Source: Roseiarcus sp963835215 (GTDB taxonomy: Bacteria > Pseudomonadota > Alphaproteobacteria > Rhizobiales > Beijerinckiaceae). From it: a stretch of DNA of 64,000 nt. A program made the position numbers and the translations under genes. Under the pieces are notes generated by a model, which ran no database searches, was not told the DNA's origin, and was given only the letters and a program-made list of their open reading frames with translations. This document shows positions 17,223 to 28,387 of this stretch, piece by piece (position 1 is the first letter of the stretch; every line of letters begins with the position of its first letter). The DNA lies in the NCBI GenBank assembly GCA_963835215.1, contig CAWIES010000004.1, positions 744,001 to 808,000 of the forward strand. The letters are read 5' to 3'.

Positions 17223-17340
17223 CGGCAAGGCTCCATGCGCCGTCTGACCAAGCGCCGTTCGACACGGCGTCAAACGTTCGCGGCGTGAATACGTTCAAAC
17301 GTCGCGGAAGCCGGCGAGGCCGCCGGCTCCGCCTTGGTTG

Positions 17341-18348
17341 TTAGATCAGCTTGCCGACCGCCACCGCCGTGTCGGCCATGCGGTTGGAGAAGCCCCACTC
17401 GTTGTCGTACCAGGACAGGATGCGCACGAAGGTTCCCTCGATCACCTTGGTCTGATCGAGATGGAAGATCGACGAATGGCTGTCGTGATTGAAGTCCGAC
17501 GAGACGTTGGGCTGGTCGGTATAGCCGAGAATGCCCTTGAGCCGACCAGCCGCGGCGGCCTTGATCGCCTCGTTGATCTCCTCCTTGGACGTCGCGCGCT
17601 TGGCGACGAACTTCAGGTCGACCACCGAAACGTTCGGCGTCGGCACGCGGATCGACGAGCCGTCGAGCTTGCCCTTGAGCTCTGGCAGCACCAGCCCGAC
17701 CGCCTTGGCGGCGCCCGTGGTCGTCGGGATCATCGACAGCGCCGCCGCGCGGCCGCGATAGAGGTCCTTGTGCAGCGTGTCGAGGGTCGGCTGGTCGCCG
17801 GTGTAGGAATGGATCGTCGTCATGAAGCCGTGGTCGAGGCCGATCAGGTCGTTGAGAACCTTGACGACTGGCACGAGGCAGTTCGTCGTGCACGACGCGT
17901 TGGAGATGACGAGATGGTCCTTGGTCAGCTTGTCGTGGTTGACGCCGTAGACGACCGTCAGATCGGCCCCGTCGGCCGGCGCCGAGACGATGACGCGCTT
18001 GGCGCCGGCGGTCAGATGTGCGGCCGCCTTGTCGCGCGCGGTGAAAATGCCAGTGCATTCGAGCGCAATGTCGACGCCCAAATCCTTATGCGGGAGTTGC
18101 GCGGGATCCTTGACCGCCGTCACCTTGATCGGGCCGCGGCCGGCGTCGATCGTGTCGGCGGTGGTCTTCACCGTGTGCGGGAAACGGCCGTGGACGCTAT
18201 CGAAGCGCAGAAGATGGGCATTGGTCTCAACCGGGCCAAGATCGTTGATCGCGACGACCTCGATGTCCGTGCGCCCCAATTCGATGATGGCGCGCAGAAT
18301 ATTGCGGCCGATACGCCCGAACCCGTTGATCGCAACCTTTACCGCCAT
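17341..18348 (-). CDS. gap: type I glyceraldehyde-3-phosphate dehydrogenase
   Basis: Oxidises glyceraldehyde-3-phosphate with NAD(P). The 335-residue protein begins VKVAINGFGRIGRNILRA, holds the catalytic cysteine in ISNASCTTNCLVPVV (about residue 153) and IHSYTGDQPTLD, and ends YDNEWGFSNRMADTAVA. Residues after the first glycine motif read VAINDLGP, with an Asp at the place that favours NAD over NADP in some members; coenzyme preference is only inferred. The ATG at 18348 is preceded by GGAGG. The gap-pgk spacing is 118 bases. Confidence 0.95.
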   Translation of the reverse strand: MAVKVAINGFGRIGRNILRAIIELGRTDIEVVAINDLGPVETNAHLLRFDSVHGRFPHTVKTTADTIDAGRGPIKVTAVKDPAQLPHKDLGVDIALECTGIFTARDKAAAHLTAGAKRVIVSAPADGADLTVVYGVNHDKLTKDHLVISNASCTTNCLVPVVKVLNDLIGLDHGFMTTIHSYTGDQPTLDTLHKDLYRGRAAALSMIPTTTGAAKAVGLVLPELKGKLDGSSIRVPTPNVSVVDLKFVAKRATSKEEINEAIKAAAAGRLKGILGYTDQPNVSSDFNHDSHSSIFHLDQTKVIEGTFVRILSWYDNEWGFSNRMADTAVAVGKLI

Positions 18349-18481
18349 CGTCTTGCCTCCAGTTGATCTCAGGGTCCCAGGCCCGCGCCAGGGCGACACG
18401 CAAACAGCGCGCGTTTTCTACGATCCTCAACCTAAAGTCTAGTGCGCGCGGCGCATTCTGGCCGCCGCGGCGACACGGACC

Positions 18482-18508
18482 CCGAGCGCTCCAAGCGCTC
18501 GGTTTTCT
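18482..18508 (+). terminator. terminator-like hairpin with a T-run on the plus strand
   Basis: CCGAGCGCT (18482-18490) pairs perfectly with AGCGCTCGG (18494-18502) around a CCA loop and is followed by TTTTCT. This is the shape of an intrinsic terminator, but reading on the plus strand, while both flanking genes (tkt and gap) are on the minus strand. On the minus strand the same hairpin has no T-run after it. Its role is unclear: it may stop antisense transcription or end a small plus-strand RNA. Confidence 0.45.
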
Positions 18509-18569
18509 GCAATTTAGGCGCCGCGAATGCGCTGAAATCGGCAAACGCGGACGTTTTTTCGCCCGCGGC

Positions 18570-20558
<1,989 letters not shown>

Positions 20559-20711
20559 CGCGGCTCTCCAGGATTGGGCACGGCGCGGCCTGCGCGCGCG
20601 GTTGCGCCGCGTTGATAGTCGTCGCCGCATTCTTCTGTCAATTGCGGCTTTGACGCGTTGACGGCCGCTTCAAGCGTCGCGTAAGCAATGAGCGCTAAGG
20701 GATGGAGTCAA

Positions 20712-21002
20712 ATGGCCCTCAATCCTTTCGAACCGTCTCTAAAGCGCATGCGGGCGGCGGTCGATTTGCTGGAAGCGGCGGTCGAGCGCCGGGTGCGGCG
20801 CGACGCCAAGCACGGCGACTCCGATGAGGAGATGTCGTTGATGCAGGACGACCGCGACCGGCTGGCGGTCGATCTCGACGGCGCGCTCGGGCGCGGGCGC
20901 GCGCTCGAGGCGGCCAACGCCGAGGCCGCAAAGAAACTTGCGCAGGCGAGCGAGGCGATCGAAACCTTCATCGACCGCCTGCTCGTCGCCCAGGGGGAAT
21001 AG
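20712..21002 (+). CDS. DUF4164 family coiled-coil protein
   Basis: A 96-residue mostly helical protein, beginning MALNPFEPSLKRMRAAVDLL and continuing with ALEAANAEAAKKLAQASEAI, giving a predicted coiled coil over most of its length. It matches the DUF4164 family, which lies directly before zapA in many Hyphomicrobiales; a link to cell division is therefore suspected but not shown. The ATG at 20712 is preferred over 20688 because GGATGGAG precedes it closely. zapA begins ten bases after its stop. Confidence 0.75.
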   Translation: MALNPFEPSLKRMRAAVDLLEAAVERRVRRDAKHGDSDEEMSLMQDDRDRLAVDLDGALGRGRALEAANAEAAKKLAQASEAIETFIDRLLVAQGE

Positions 21003-21012
21003 GCGGGAGGCG

Positions 21013-21381
21013 ATGGCGCAAGTCACGGTGACAATCGGCGGGCGCGCCTACAAGCTGGCCTGCAATGAGGGCGAAGAGCCGCATCTCGAGGAGCTGGCGC
21101 GGGTGGTCGACGCCAAATTCGAGGCGATGCACCGCTCGTTCGGCGAAATCGGCGACCAGCGCCTGATCGTCATGGCGGCGCTCACTGTCGCCGACGAGCT
21201 CACCGAGGCGCACGGCCGGATCGCCGCCCTCGAGGCCGACGCGGAAAAGATCGTCGAACGCGACCGGCTCGCACGGCGCGACGCCGAGATCCAAGCCGTC
21301 GCCGCCGCGCAGGCCTTCGGCGAGTTGAGCCAGCGCATCGAGAAGATGGCGGCGGCGCTCAGCGGCGCCCAGTCGGCCTGA
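21013..21381 (+). CDS. zapA: cell division protein ZapA
   Basis: ZapA bundles FtsZ filaments and stabilises the Z-ring. The 122-residue protein begins MAQVTVTIGGRAYKLACNEG, the typical ZapA globular domain, followed by RLIVMAALTVADELTEAHGR and a long C-terminal coiled coil (about residues 70-118). GGGAGG stands six bases before the ATG. In many alphaproteobacteria zapA is followed by 6S RNA; here the convergent glycosyltransferase stop is only five bases downstream, leaving no room for it. Confidence 0.9.
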   Translation: MAQVTVTIGGRAYKLACNEGEEPHLEELARVVDAKFEAMHRSFGEIGDQRLIVMAALTVADELTEAHGRIAALEADAEKIVERDRLARRDAEIQAVAAAQAFGELSQRIEKMAAALSGAQSA

Positions 21382-21386
21382 GGGTC

Positions 21387-22917
21387 TCAGGACGCAGGCG
21401 CGATCACCCCGAAATAGATCTGCGGCGGCGCCTTCACCCCCGGCAGCATCGGCCTGACGAAGCCGGTCAGATCGCGCACATCGACCGGGGCATCGTCGAT
21501 AGACGCCGGCGAGATCGGGGCCGCCGGTGACGACCAGCGCGCCGCGCCGGCGCAAGTCGGCGAGGTCGAGCCACGGCGCGTTGAGGCTGTCGCCGTCTTT
21601 GAACACCCGCACTCGATACGGCAGATCGAAGACGATCGAGCCGGCCGCCTGGAAGCCGATCTTGCCGTCGTAGCTGACGATGTAGGGAATGCGTCCCTCG
21701 CCGTGCTCGGACCAATAGCGCTGCGCGAGATCGGCGAGCGCCGGGCCGTCCATTTCGGCATAGGCCCCGGTGCTGAGCGGCGTCTGCAGCCGCCAGGCTT
21801 CTCTGACCCCGATATAGCCGGCGACGGCGAGGACGAACCAGACGGCGTAAGCCGCCCAGGCGCGGCGCGGCACTTCACGCAGCCCCGCTCTTGCCGCCGC
21901 ATGGCCCCACCACAGCGCGCAACTGATCGAGACTGGCGTGAACCAATGATAGAACACGCGAATGCCGAGCGGCGCGGCGAGCGCGATCAACAACACCGGG
22001 CCGAAGACGGCGAAATGCAGGAAAAGATCGAACCGCGTTCGCGTCGAGCGCGCGAACATCGACAAGATCGCGCTCTTCAAGCGGGCCCCGCCGCAGGCGA
22101 ACCAGGCGAGCAGCCCCATCGGCACATTGGCCAGCGCGGCGTCGAGGATGAATTGCGCCATCCAGCCCACGCGCTCGAGCGCGCCCGAAGGCGTCGCGTG
22201 GGTCGCCCATTTCAGCGTCGTGCCGCCGCGGCTCGCGACATCGATCGCCTGCGGGGCGACGATCGCCGCGGCGATCGCCAGCGCCAGCCAAGGCCCCGGA
22301 CCGGCGAGGCGCCGGCGCCATTCTGGAACCAGCAGGAACAGGAGGCCGAGCGGCCCGACCAGGTGCAGGATCGCGTATTTAGCCCACAGGCCAAAGCCGA
22401 CCGCCGCGCCAAACAGCGCCCAACTCGTCAGGCTGCCGCCCTCGAAGGCGCCCCACGCAGTCCATAGCGTCAACGCCCAAAACGGCATCACGCCAATGTT
22501 GTGGTTGAACTTCAGCGGCCAGTAGGTCGCATAGGGCGAGCCAAAGCCGGCCATCAGCGCGATCAGCGCGGCGGCGCGCCCGTCGGTGCGGCGCAAGAAG
22601 GCGGCGCCAAGGGTGAAAGCGAGGCATGCGAAGGCGAGCGCGCAGCCAAACAGCACGACATAGCGCAGCGGACCCGTCGTCGAAGCGAGGCCGCTGACCC
22701 ATGACGACAGCGGCGGGTGGCGCAGATACGACAGCCGCCATTCGCGCCCATCGACCACGCCCTCGGCGACGTCATTGTCGATCGAGCCTTCAAACAGCGC
22801 GCCAAGCGCCGTCCAGACGACGATCTGCAACGCGAACAGTGCGAGCGGCGCGAGGAACAGCGGCGAGGCGGACCGCGCCAGCGCGGGGGCCGAGGGCGTG
22901 GCGGCGCGATCGGTCAA
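21387..22917 (-). pseudogene. GT39-type membrane glycosyltransferase with a +1 frame change near its end
   Basis: A polytopic membrane protein of the ArnT/PMT-like glycosyltransferase family 39, which uses polyprenyl-phosphate sugars. From the ATG at 22917 it shows an N-terminal helix, the acidic loop EGSIDNDVAEGVVDG with the catalytic-type acidic pair, YLRHPPLSSWVSG, and about ten hydrophobic segments to residue 370, then a soluble tail. At about 21499-21501 the frame VTGGPDLAGV stops being family-like, and the other frame continues IDDAPVDVRDLTGFVRP and ends GVIAPAS at 21387. Removing one base restores a 509-residue protein. Without that correction the frame runs on antisense through zapA. 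A sequencing indel is the simplest reading. Confidence 0.8.
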
Positions 22918-23101
22918 TCCAGACGTCCCTCCTCAGGCGGCGCGGGGTCATCAGGCGCCGGCGCCTCGCCAATACGGCGGCCGGCGCCGCGTCGCAAGCC
23001 ACGGCCGCGAGTGAGGCTGTGTGGGCGTGCTTGACGCCGCCGGCGCGGCCGGTGCTATTTCTTCTCCCCGTTGACCCTCGTTTCGCCCGAAGGACCGCCG
23101 C

Positions 23102-24604
23102 ATGCGTGCAACGAATTCCATCGCCCTGGCGCTTGGCGCGGCGTCTCTCGCCGCCGTGAGCCTCGTGTGCGCCTCCGCCCAAGCCGCCCAGAAAGACAGC
23201 GTGACGATCGGCATGGTGCTGGAGCCGACCAGTCTCGATCCGACCACAGCCGCCGCCGCGGCGATCGGCGAGATCACCCATGACAACATCTTCGAGGGGC
23301 TGACCAAGATCGAGGCCGATTTCTCGCTATCGCCGCAACTCGCCGAGAAGTGGACCTTCTCGCCCGACCTCAAGAGCCTGACCTTCGCCCTTCGCCACGG
23401 CGTGACCTTTCAGGACGGCGAGCCCTTCACCTCTAAAGACGTGAAGTTCTCCTTCGAGCGCGCAGCCGCCAAGGACTCGACCAACAAGGACAAGGCGTTC
23501 TTCGCCTCGATTGACTCGGTCGACGCGAGCGATCCCTTTGTCGTGACGTTGACCTTCAAGGCGCCGAGCTTTCAGGCGCTCTATCACCTCGGCCTCAACA
23601 CCGCGGTGATTATCGACGAGAAAAGCGCGGCGAGCGAGGCGACCAACCCGATCGGCACCGGCCCTTACAAGCTCAGCGCCTGGAACAAGGGCGCCTCGGC
23701 GACGCTGGAGCAATGGGACGGCTTTCGCGACGCGGCGAAAATCGCCATTAAGCACGTGACGTTCCGCTTCATCAGCGATCCCTCCGCCGCAACTGCAGCG
23801 ATGCTGGCGGGCGACGTCGACATGTTCCCGCGTTTCCCCGGCGTGCAGAACGTCGCCGAGTTCCAGAACGATCCGCGCTTCCAGGTGCTGCTCGGCGGCA
23901 CCGAGGGCAAAACGATCCTCGCCATCAACAACAAGCGCAAGCCGCTCGACGACGTGCGCGTGCGCCAGGCGCTCGCCTACGCCATCGACCGCAAGGCGAT
24001 CATCGAGGGGGCCGAGAACGGCCTCGCCCCGCCGATCGGCAGCCATCTGACCCCCAACGATCCGGGCTACGTCGATCTGACCGGCGCCTATCCACACGAT
24101 CCCGAGAAGGCCAAGGCGCTGCTGAAGGAGGCCGGCGTGACGACGCCGCTGCAACTGACGCTGACCCTGCCCCCGCCCCCCGACTACGCGCGCAAAGGCG
24201 GTGAGATCATCGCCGCCGAGCTTGCCGAGGTCGGCGTCGAAGCGAAGATCGAGAACGTCGAATGGGCGCAATGGCTGTCGGGCGTCTTCAAGGGCAAGAA
24301 TTTCGACCTGACGATCGTCAGCCACGTCGAGCCGCTCGACATCGGCATCTACGCCAACCCGGACTATTATTTTCAGTACGACAGCCAGGCGTTCCGCGAC
24401 ATATTCGCGCGGTTGCAAGCGGCGCCGGATCTGGAAGCCTTCAAGTCGGCGATCGGCGACGCGCAGCGCCTGATCGTCAAGGACTGCGTGAACGTCTTCC
24501 TGTTCCAATACCCCAACGTCACCGTGGCCGACGCGAAGCTCCAAGGCCTATGGAAGAACGCGCCGATCTTCGTCAACGACGTCGCGGGCATGTCGTGGCA
24601 GTGA
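23102..24604 (+). CDS. ABC transporter substrate-binding protein (SBP_bac_5, peptide/nickel type)
   Basis: A 500-residue periplasmic solute-binding protein: signal peptide of about 28 residues (ending ASAQAA), then VTIGMVLEPTSLDPTTAAAA, LAEKWTFSPDLKSLTFALR, and YAIDRKAIIEGA, all hallmarks of family 5 binding proteins (oligopeptides, nickel, glutathione and related ligands). The ligand cannot be inferred. No permease or ATPase gene lies next to it, so it is an orphan here; it is followed on the same strand by an amidase and a dehydrogenase, suggesting uptake of an amide- or peptide-like compound. Confidence 0.88.
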   Translation: MRATNSIALALGAASLAAVSLVCASAQAAQKDSVTIGMVLEPTSLDPTTAAAAAIGEITHDNIFEGLTKIEADFSLSPQLAEKWTFSPDLKSLTFALRHGVTFQDGEPFTSKDVKFSFERAAAKDSTNKDKAFFASIDSVDASDPFVVTLTFKAPSFQALYHLGLNTAVIIDEKSAASEATNPIGTGPYKLSAWNKGASATLEQWDGFRDAAKIAIKHVTFRFISDPSAATAAMLAGDVDMFPRFPGVQNVAEFQNDPRFQVLLGGTEGKTILAINNKRKPLDDVRVRQALAYAIDRKAIIEGAENGLAPPIGSHLTPNDPGYVDLTGAYPHDPEKAKALLKEAGVTTPLQLTLTLPPPPDYARKGGEIIAAELAEVGVEAKIENVEWAQWLSGVFKGKNFDLTIVSHVEPLDIGIYANPDYYFQYDSQAFRDIFARLQAAPDLEAFKSAIGDAQRLIVKDCVNVFLFQYPNVTVADAKLQGLWKNAPIFVNDVAGMSWQ

Positions 24605-24653
24605 CCCGTCGCCACTGAGCCCTGATCGTCAAGCGGAGGACGCGGCCTCTTCC

Positions 24654-26051
24654 ATGCAGCCATTCGAGATGAGCGCCGGCGCGCTGCTCGCCGCTTATCG
24701 CTCGGGCGCGCTCTCGCCGCTCGAGGCGATGCGCAGCGTGCTGGAGCGCGTCGCGCGGTTCGAGCCGCATATTCGGGCGACCTATCTGCTCGCGCCCGAG
24801 CGCGCGCTCGCCGAGGCCAAAGCGTCGGAAGAGCGCTGGCGGCGCGGCGCGCCGATCGGACCGCTCGATGGCGTACCGGCGACGATCAAGGAAAACATCG
24901 CCACCTATGGCGATCCGAGCCCGCTCGGCACGGCGACGAGCCTGCTGACGCCCGCGCCCGCCGACGCCCCGCCGGCGGCGCGGCTGCGGGAAGCGGGCGC
25001 AATCGTGTTCGCCAAGACCACAATGCCCGACTACGGCATGCTGTCGTCGGGGCTGTCGAGCTTTCACCCGTTGACGCGCAACCCGTGGCGGCTCGACCGC
25101 AATCCCGGCGGTTCGTCTGCCGGCGCCGCCGCTGCGGCCGCCGCCGGCTATGGGCCGCTGCACATCGGCACCGACATCGGCGGCTCAGTGCGCCTGCCCG
25201 CGAGCTGGTGCGGCCTTGTCGGCCTCAAGCCGAGCGCCGGGAGGGTTCCGATCGACCCGCCCTATGCGGGACGCGTCGCCGGGCCGCTGACGCGCAGCGT
25301 CGCCGACGCGGCGCTGTTGATGGCGAGCCTGTCGCAGCCCGACGCGCGCGACTATGAGAGCCTGCCCCCGCAAGCGCTCGATTGGCGGATCGCGCCCGCC
25401 GCGCTGCGCGGGCTAAAGATCGGCCTGATGCTGGAGGCCGGGTGCGGCGATCGGCCGAGCCCACAAGTGCGCGCGGCGGTCGAGCGCGCGGCGCGCGATT
25501 TTGCCGCCGCCGGCGCCGTCGTCGAGCCGCTGGCGCCGTTCCTCACTCAAGACATGCTCGACGGGCTCGACCGCTTCTGGCGCATGCGCCAACTCGTCGA
25601 GTTGAAGCGGGCGCCGCCCGAGCGGCGCGCCAAGACGCTCAGCTTCATCCGTGTCTGGGCCGAGACGGCCGAAGGCGTTGGCGGCGAAGCCCTGTTCCAC
25701 GACTTCAGCCGGATGCGGGAAATGGCCAAAGCTGCGACAGCGGCCACCCTGCCCTATGATTTCGTGCTGTCGCCGACCGCGCCGATCACGACCTATCCGG
25801 CCGAGATGGCGATGCCGAGCGGCGATCCGCTCAATCCCTTCGCTCACATCGGCTTCACCGTCGCCTTCAACATGTCGGGGCAACCGGCGGCTTCGATCAA
25901 TTGCGGCTATGACGACACGGGCCTGCCGATCGGCCTGCAAATCGTCGGGCGGCGATTCGACGACGTCGGCGTGCTGAGCGTGGCGATGGCGTTCGAGACG
26001 TTGCGCGCCGGCGAAGCTCGTCCCTGGCCCGAACCGCCGACCCAACCTTAA
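24654..26051 (+). CDS. amidase signature family hydrolase
   Basis: A 465-residue cytoplasmic amidase. The Ser-cisSer-Lys triad is visible: Lys in LDGVPATIKENI (about residue 80), the cis-serine region and nucleophile in NPGGSSAGAAAAAAAGYGP and GTDIGGSVRLPASWCGLVGL. Family members hydrolyse varied amides; GatA is a relative, but no GatB or GatC genes are nearby and the sequence lacks an obvious GatA context, so a catabolic amidase is more likely. It follows the binding-protein gene by 49 bases and precedes a dehydrogenase gene by nine. Confidence 0.88.
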   Translation: MQPFEMSAGALLAAYRSGALSPLEAMRSVLERVARFEPHIRATYLLAPERALAEAKASEERWRRGAPIGPLDGVPATIKENIATYGDPSPLGTATSLLTPAPADAPPAARLREAGAIVFAKTTMPDYGMLSSGLSSFHPLTRNPWRLDRNPGGSSAGAAAAAAAGYGPLHIGTDIGGSVRLPASWCGLVGLKPSAGRVPIDPPYAGRVAGPLTRSVADAALLMASLSQPDARDYESLPPQALDWRIAPAALRGLKIGLMLEAGCGDRPSPQVRAAVERAARDFAAAGAVVEPLAPFLTQDMLDGLDRFWRMRQLVELKRAPPERRAKTLSFIRVWAETAEGVGGEALFHDFSRMREMAKAATAATLPYDFVLSPTAPITTYPAEMAMPSGDPLNPFAHIGFTVAFNMSGQPAASINCGYDDTGLPIGLQIVGRRFDDVGVLSVAMAFETLRAGEARPWPEPPTQP

Positions 26052-26060
26052 GAGGCTGCG

Positions 26061-26855
26061 ATGATCGACTACGCCAAGATGTTCGACCTCACCGGCCGCC
26101 GCGCGCTGGTCATCGGCGGGGCAAGCGGGATCGGGCGCGCCAGTTGTTTTGGCCTTGCCGCGCACGGCGCCCATGTCGCGATCGCCGACGTCAATGTCGA
26201 ACTCGCCGACGACGCGGCCCGCGCGGTCAAGGCCGAGGGCGGCTCGGCCGAAGCGCTGCGCATCGACATGCGCGAGCCGGCCAGCATCACGACGGCGGCA
26301 AAGAGTCTCGGCGCGCTCGACGCGCTCGTCGTCACGCCCTCGATCAATGTGCGCAAGCCGTTGCTCGATCTCAGCGACGAGGAATTCGACCGCGTCGTCG
26401 ACCTCAATCTCAAGGGCGTGTTCCGCGTATTGCGCGCCTTTGCCCCCGCGATGGCGGCGCGCGGCAAGGGCTCGATCGTCGCCTTCTCCAGCGTGCGGGC
26501 GCAGGTCGTCGAGCCCGGTCAAGGCGTCTATGCGGCGACCAAGGCCGGCACGTTGCAGATGATCCGGGCGCTGGCCGCCGAGCTCGGGACGTCGGGCGTG
26601 CGGGTCAATGTCGTCGCCCCGGGCGTCGTCGAGACGCCGCTCACCCAGCAGATCAAGCAGAACGAGACCTGGTATCGCGCCTACGCCGAAAAATCGATGC
26701 TGCAGCGCTGGGCCGACCCATCGGAGATGGCCGGCGCAGTGGTGTTTCTCTGCTCCGACGCGAGCTCCTACGTCACCGGCTCCTACCTGCTGGTCGACGG
26801 CGGCTGGACCGCCGCCGACGGGCGCTTCACGCCGCCGCTGCCCAAGCCGGCCTAG
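26061..26855 (+). CDS. SDR family oxidoreductase
   Basis: A 264-residue classical short-chain dehydrogenase: cofactor motif ALVIGGASGIGRASCFGLA (TGxxxGIG variant), an acidic residue after the second strand (IADVNVELA) that favours NAD, the catalytic Ser in VAFSSVRAQ and YxxxK in YAATKAG, and the C-terminal SYVTGSYLLVDGGW. The usual NNAG motif is changed to VVTPSINVRK, which is unusual, though similar changes exist in some functional members. It starts nine bases after the amidase stop and probably belongs to that operon. Substrate unknown. Confidence 0.88.
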   Translation: MIDYAKMFDLTGRRALVIGGASGIGRASCFGLAAHGAHVAIADVNVELADDAARAVKAEGGSAEALRIDMREPASITTAAKSLGALDALVVTPSINVRKPLLDLSDEEFDRVVDLNLKGVFRVLRAFAPAMAARGKGSIVAFSSVRAQVVEPGQGVYAATKAGTLQMIRALAAELGTSGVRVNVVAPGVVETPLTQQIKQNETWYRAYAEKSMLQRWADPSEMAGAVVFLCSDASSYVTGSYLLVDGGWTAADGRFTPPLPKPA

Positions 26856-26861
26856 CGTTTC

Positions 26862-27263
26862 TCAGCACTTGTGGAAATAGCGATAGATGTCGGGCGCGCC
26901 CATCCACATGAAGTCGGGCTTGAGACCACCGCGCGCATCGATCCAGGCGCGAATGTCCGGGGCATAGGCGCCCCACAGGATCGCGGTCGAGGTGGGAAAC
27001 TTGGCGAGATGGAAGCCGAAGCGCGCTTGCGGCGTCACGCAGATGTGATCGCGCGGGATGTGGCCGAGCAGAACCGTGCAGGCGGACTGGCAGGGGCCGA
27101 CAATGCGCACACTGACGCCCTGCGCCGCGAGGCCCGCCCATTTCGCGTCGTATTCGGGCACGACCCCGCCGTGATCGTCAAAGACGTCGATCGTTTCGGC
27201 GAAGCTCGAAGCAGGGATCAGAAAAAACATCAGCGCGCTGAGCGACTGTGCAATTGTTTTCAT
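26862..27263 (-). CDS. secreted hypothetical protein with a ClpP-like serine motif
   Basis: A 133-residue exported protein with a signal peptide of about 22 residues (ending SSFAE). The mature part has GVSVRIVGPCQSACTVLLG and HICVTPQARFGFHLAKF. This block resembles that of the COG3904-type predicted periplasmic proteins, where a serine next to Ala-Cys sits where ClpP and crotonase-fold enzymes hold their catalytic site; here the similarity is only by eye. Four cysteines are in the mature chain and could pair. Convergent with the upstream dehydrogenase, seven bases away. Confidence 0.7.
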   Translation of the reverse strand: MKTIAQSLSALMFFLIPASSFAETIDVFDDHGGVVPEYDAKWAGLAAQGVSVRIVGPCQSACTVLLGHIPRDHICVTPQARFGFHLAKFPTSTAILWGAYAPDIRAWIDARGGLKPDFMWMGAPDIYRYFHKC

Positions 27264-27401
27264 CGACGCCTCCTCGCTGCGGCGGTTGCGGGCAGCAATG
27301 CGTCATTACGGTACGCAATCGTGATTGCCGCCCGTTCAACTCCGGTCCGCAATTCTGAGGCGATTTGATCGACTTGACAAGGCGCCCGGCGCGCCGCGCC
27401 G

Positions 27402-28146
27402 CTACAGAGCGAAGCCGCCGTCGACGAGATGGGTCTGGCCGGTGGTGAAGGCGCTCTCGTCGGAAGCGAGATAGAGGGCGAGCGCCGCCACTTCCTCGGC
27501 CTTGCCAATGCGGCCCATCGGCTGGCGATCGACGAAGGCTTTGCGGACGGTCTCGACGCTCTGACCCGACTGGGCGGCGAGGGTCGCAATGCGCTGGTCG
27601 AGCGAGGGGCTTTCGATCGTGCCGGGGCAGATTGCGTTGCAGCGGACGCCGCGACGGATGAAATCGGCCGCCACCGCCTTGGTCAGGCCGATCACCGCCG
27701 CTTTGCTCGCCCCGTAGACATAGCGATTGGGGATGCCGCGCACCGAGGACGCTCCCGAGGCGACATTGACGATTGAGCCGCCGCCCTTCTCCAGCATGCC
27801 GGGTAAAAAGGCGCGGATGGTGCGGTGCATCGACTTCACGTTGAGGTCGAAGGAAAAGTCCCAATCCTCGTCGCTGCAATCGAGAATCGTTCCGTGGTGA
27901 ACGAAGCCGGCGCAGTTGAACAGCACATCGATCGAGCCCGATTTCGCGCGCCAGCGCCGCGACTGCCTCGGTCGAGCGGACGTCGAGTCGGCGCGTTTCG
28001 GCGCTCAGGCCCTTGAGAGCGTCGAGATTGATGTCGGTTGCGATCACCCGCGCGCCCTCGGCGGCGAAGGCCTCGGCAGTCGCCCGCCCGATGCCGGCGC
28101 CCGACGCGGTCATCAACGCCACCTTGCCCTTCAGTCGTCCCGACAT
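27402..28146 (-). pseudogene. SDR dehydrogenase resembling 2-keto-3-deoxy-L-fuconate dehydrogenase, with a +1 frame change
   Basis: From the ATG at 28146 (preceded by GGGAG) the protein reads KGKVALMTASGAGIGRATAE, VIATDINLDALKGL and AALAREIG; then in the next frame DVLFNCAGFVHHGTILDCSD, FLPGMLEKGGGSIVN, the catalytic YGASKAAVIGLTKAVAADF and FTTGQTHLVDGGFAL to 27402. The switch lies at GGGCTCGATCG, with one extra G in a run of three (27937-27939); removing it gives EIGSIDVLFNCAG and a 247-residue protein. The blocks FNCAGFVHHGTILDC and RQPMGRIGKAEE are very close to the 2-keto-3-deoxy-L-fuconate dehydrogenase and DHRS6 group. A homopolymer position favours a sequencing error. Confidence 0.82.
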
Positions 28147-28259
28147 GTCTCGCTCCCGCTGCTCGCCGGCCGCAACCGCCCCGGCGTGATTGTCGCCACC
28201 GATCACCACATCGGGCGGCGCCGCGCAAGGGTCAGGGTGGGAGAACAGGCGCCCCTCGC

Positions 28260-28354
28260 CGTCACGCCCGGACTTGACCCCGGCGCCCAGGTGCAGGCCT
28301 ACGTGAATAGCCCTCCACTGTCCGAGCCTGGATACGCGGGTCAAGCCCACGTAT
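28260..28354. repeat. pair of short palindromic intergenic repeats in opposite orientation
   Basis: Two related elements lie between the divergent dehydrogenase and amidohydrolase genes. The second is ATACGCGGG (28332-28340), TCAAG, CCCACGTAT (28346-28354), nearly perfectly self-complementary, followed by GACG. The first (about 28260-28282) has the same core in reverse: its complement reads GGGTCAAGTCCGGGCGTGAC. The shared core GGGTCAAG-CC-TGACG resembles small palindromic repeats scattered between genes in many alphaproteobacterial genomes. Confidence 0.5.
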
Positions 28355-28387
28355 GACGAGCGCGCTGTTTCAGCCAATGAGCAATCG

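Noticed and set aside
21382..21386. 6S RNA after zapA
   Set aside because: Only five bases separate zapA from the convergent gene, so there is no room for it.
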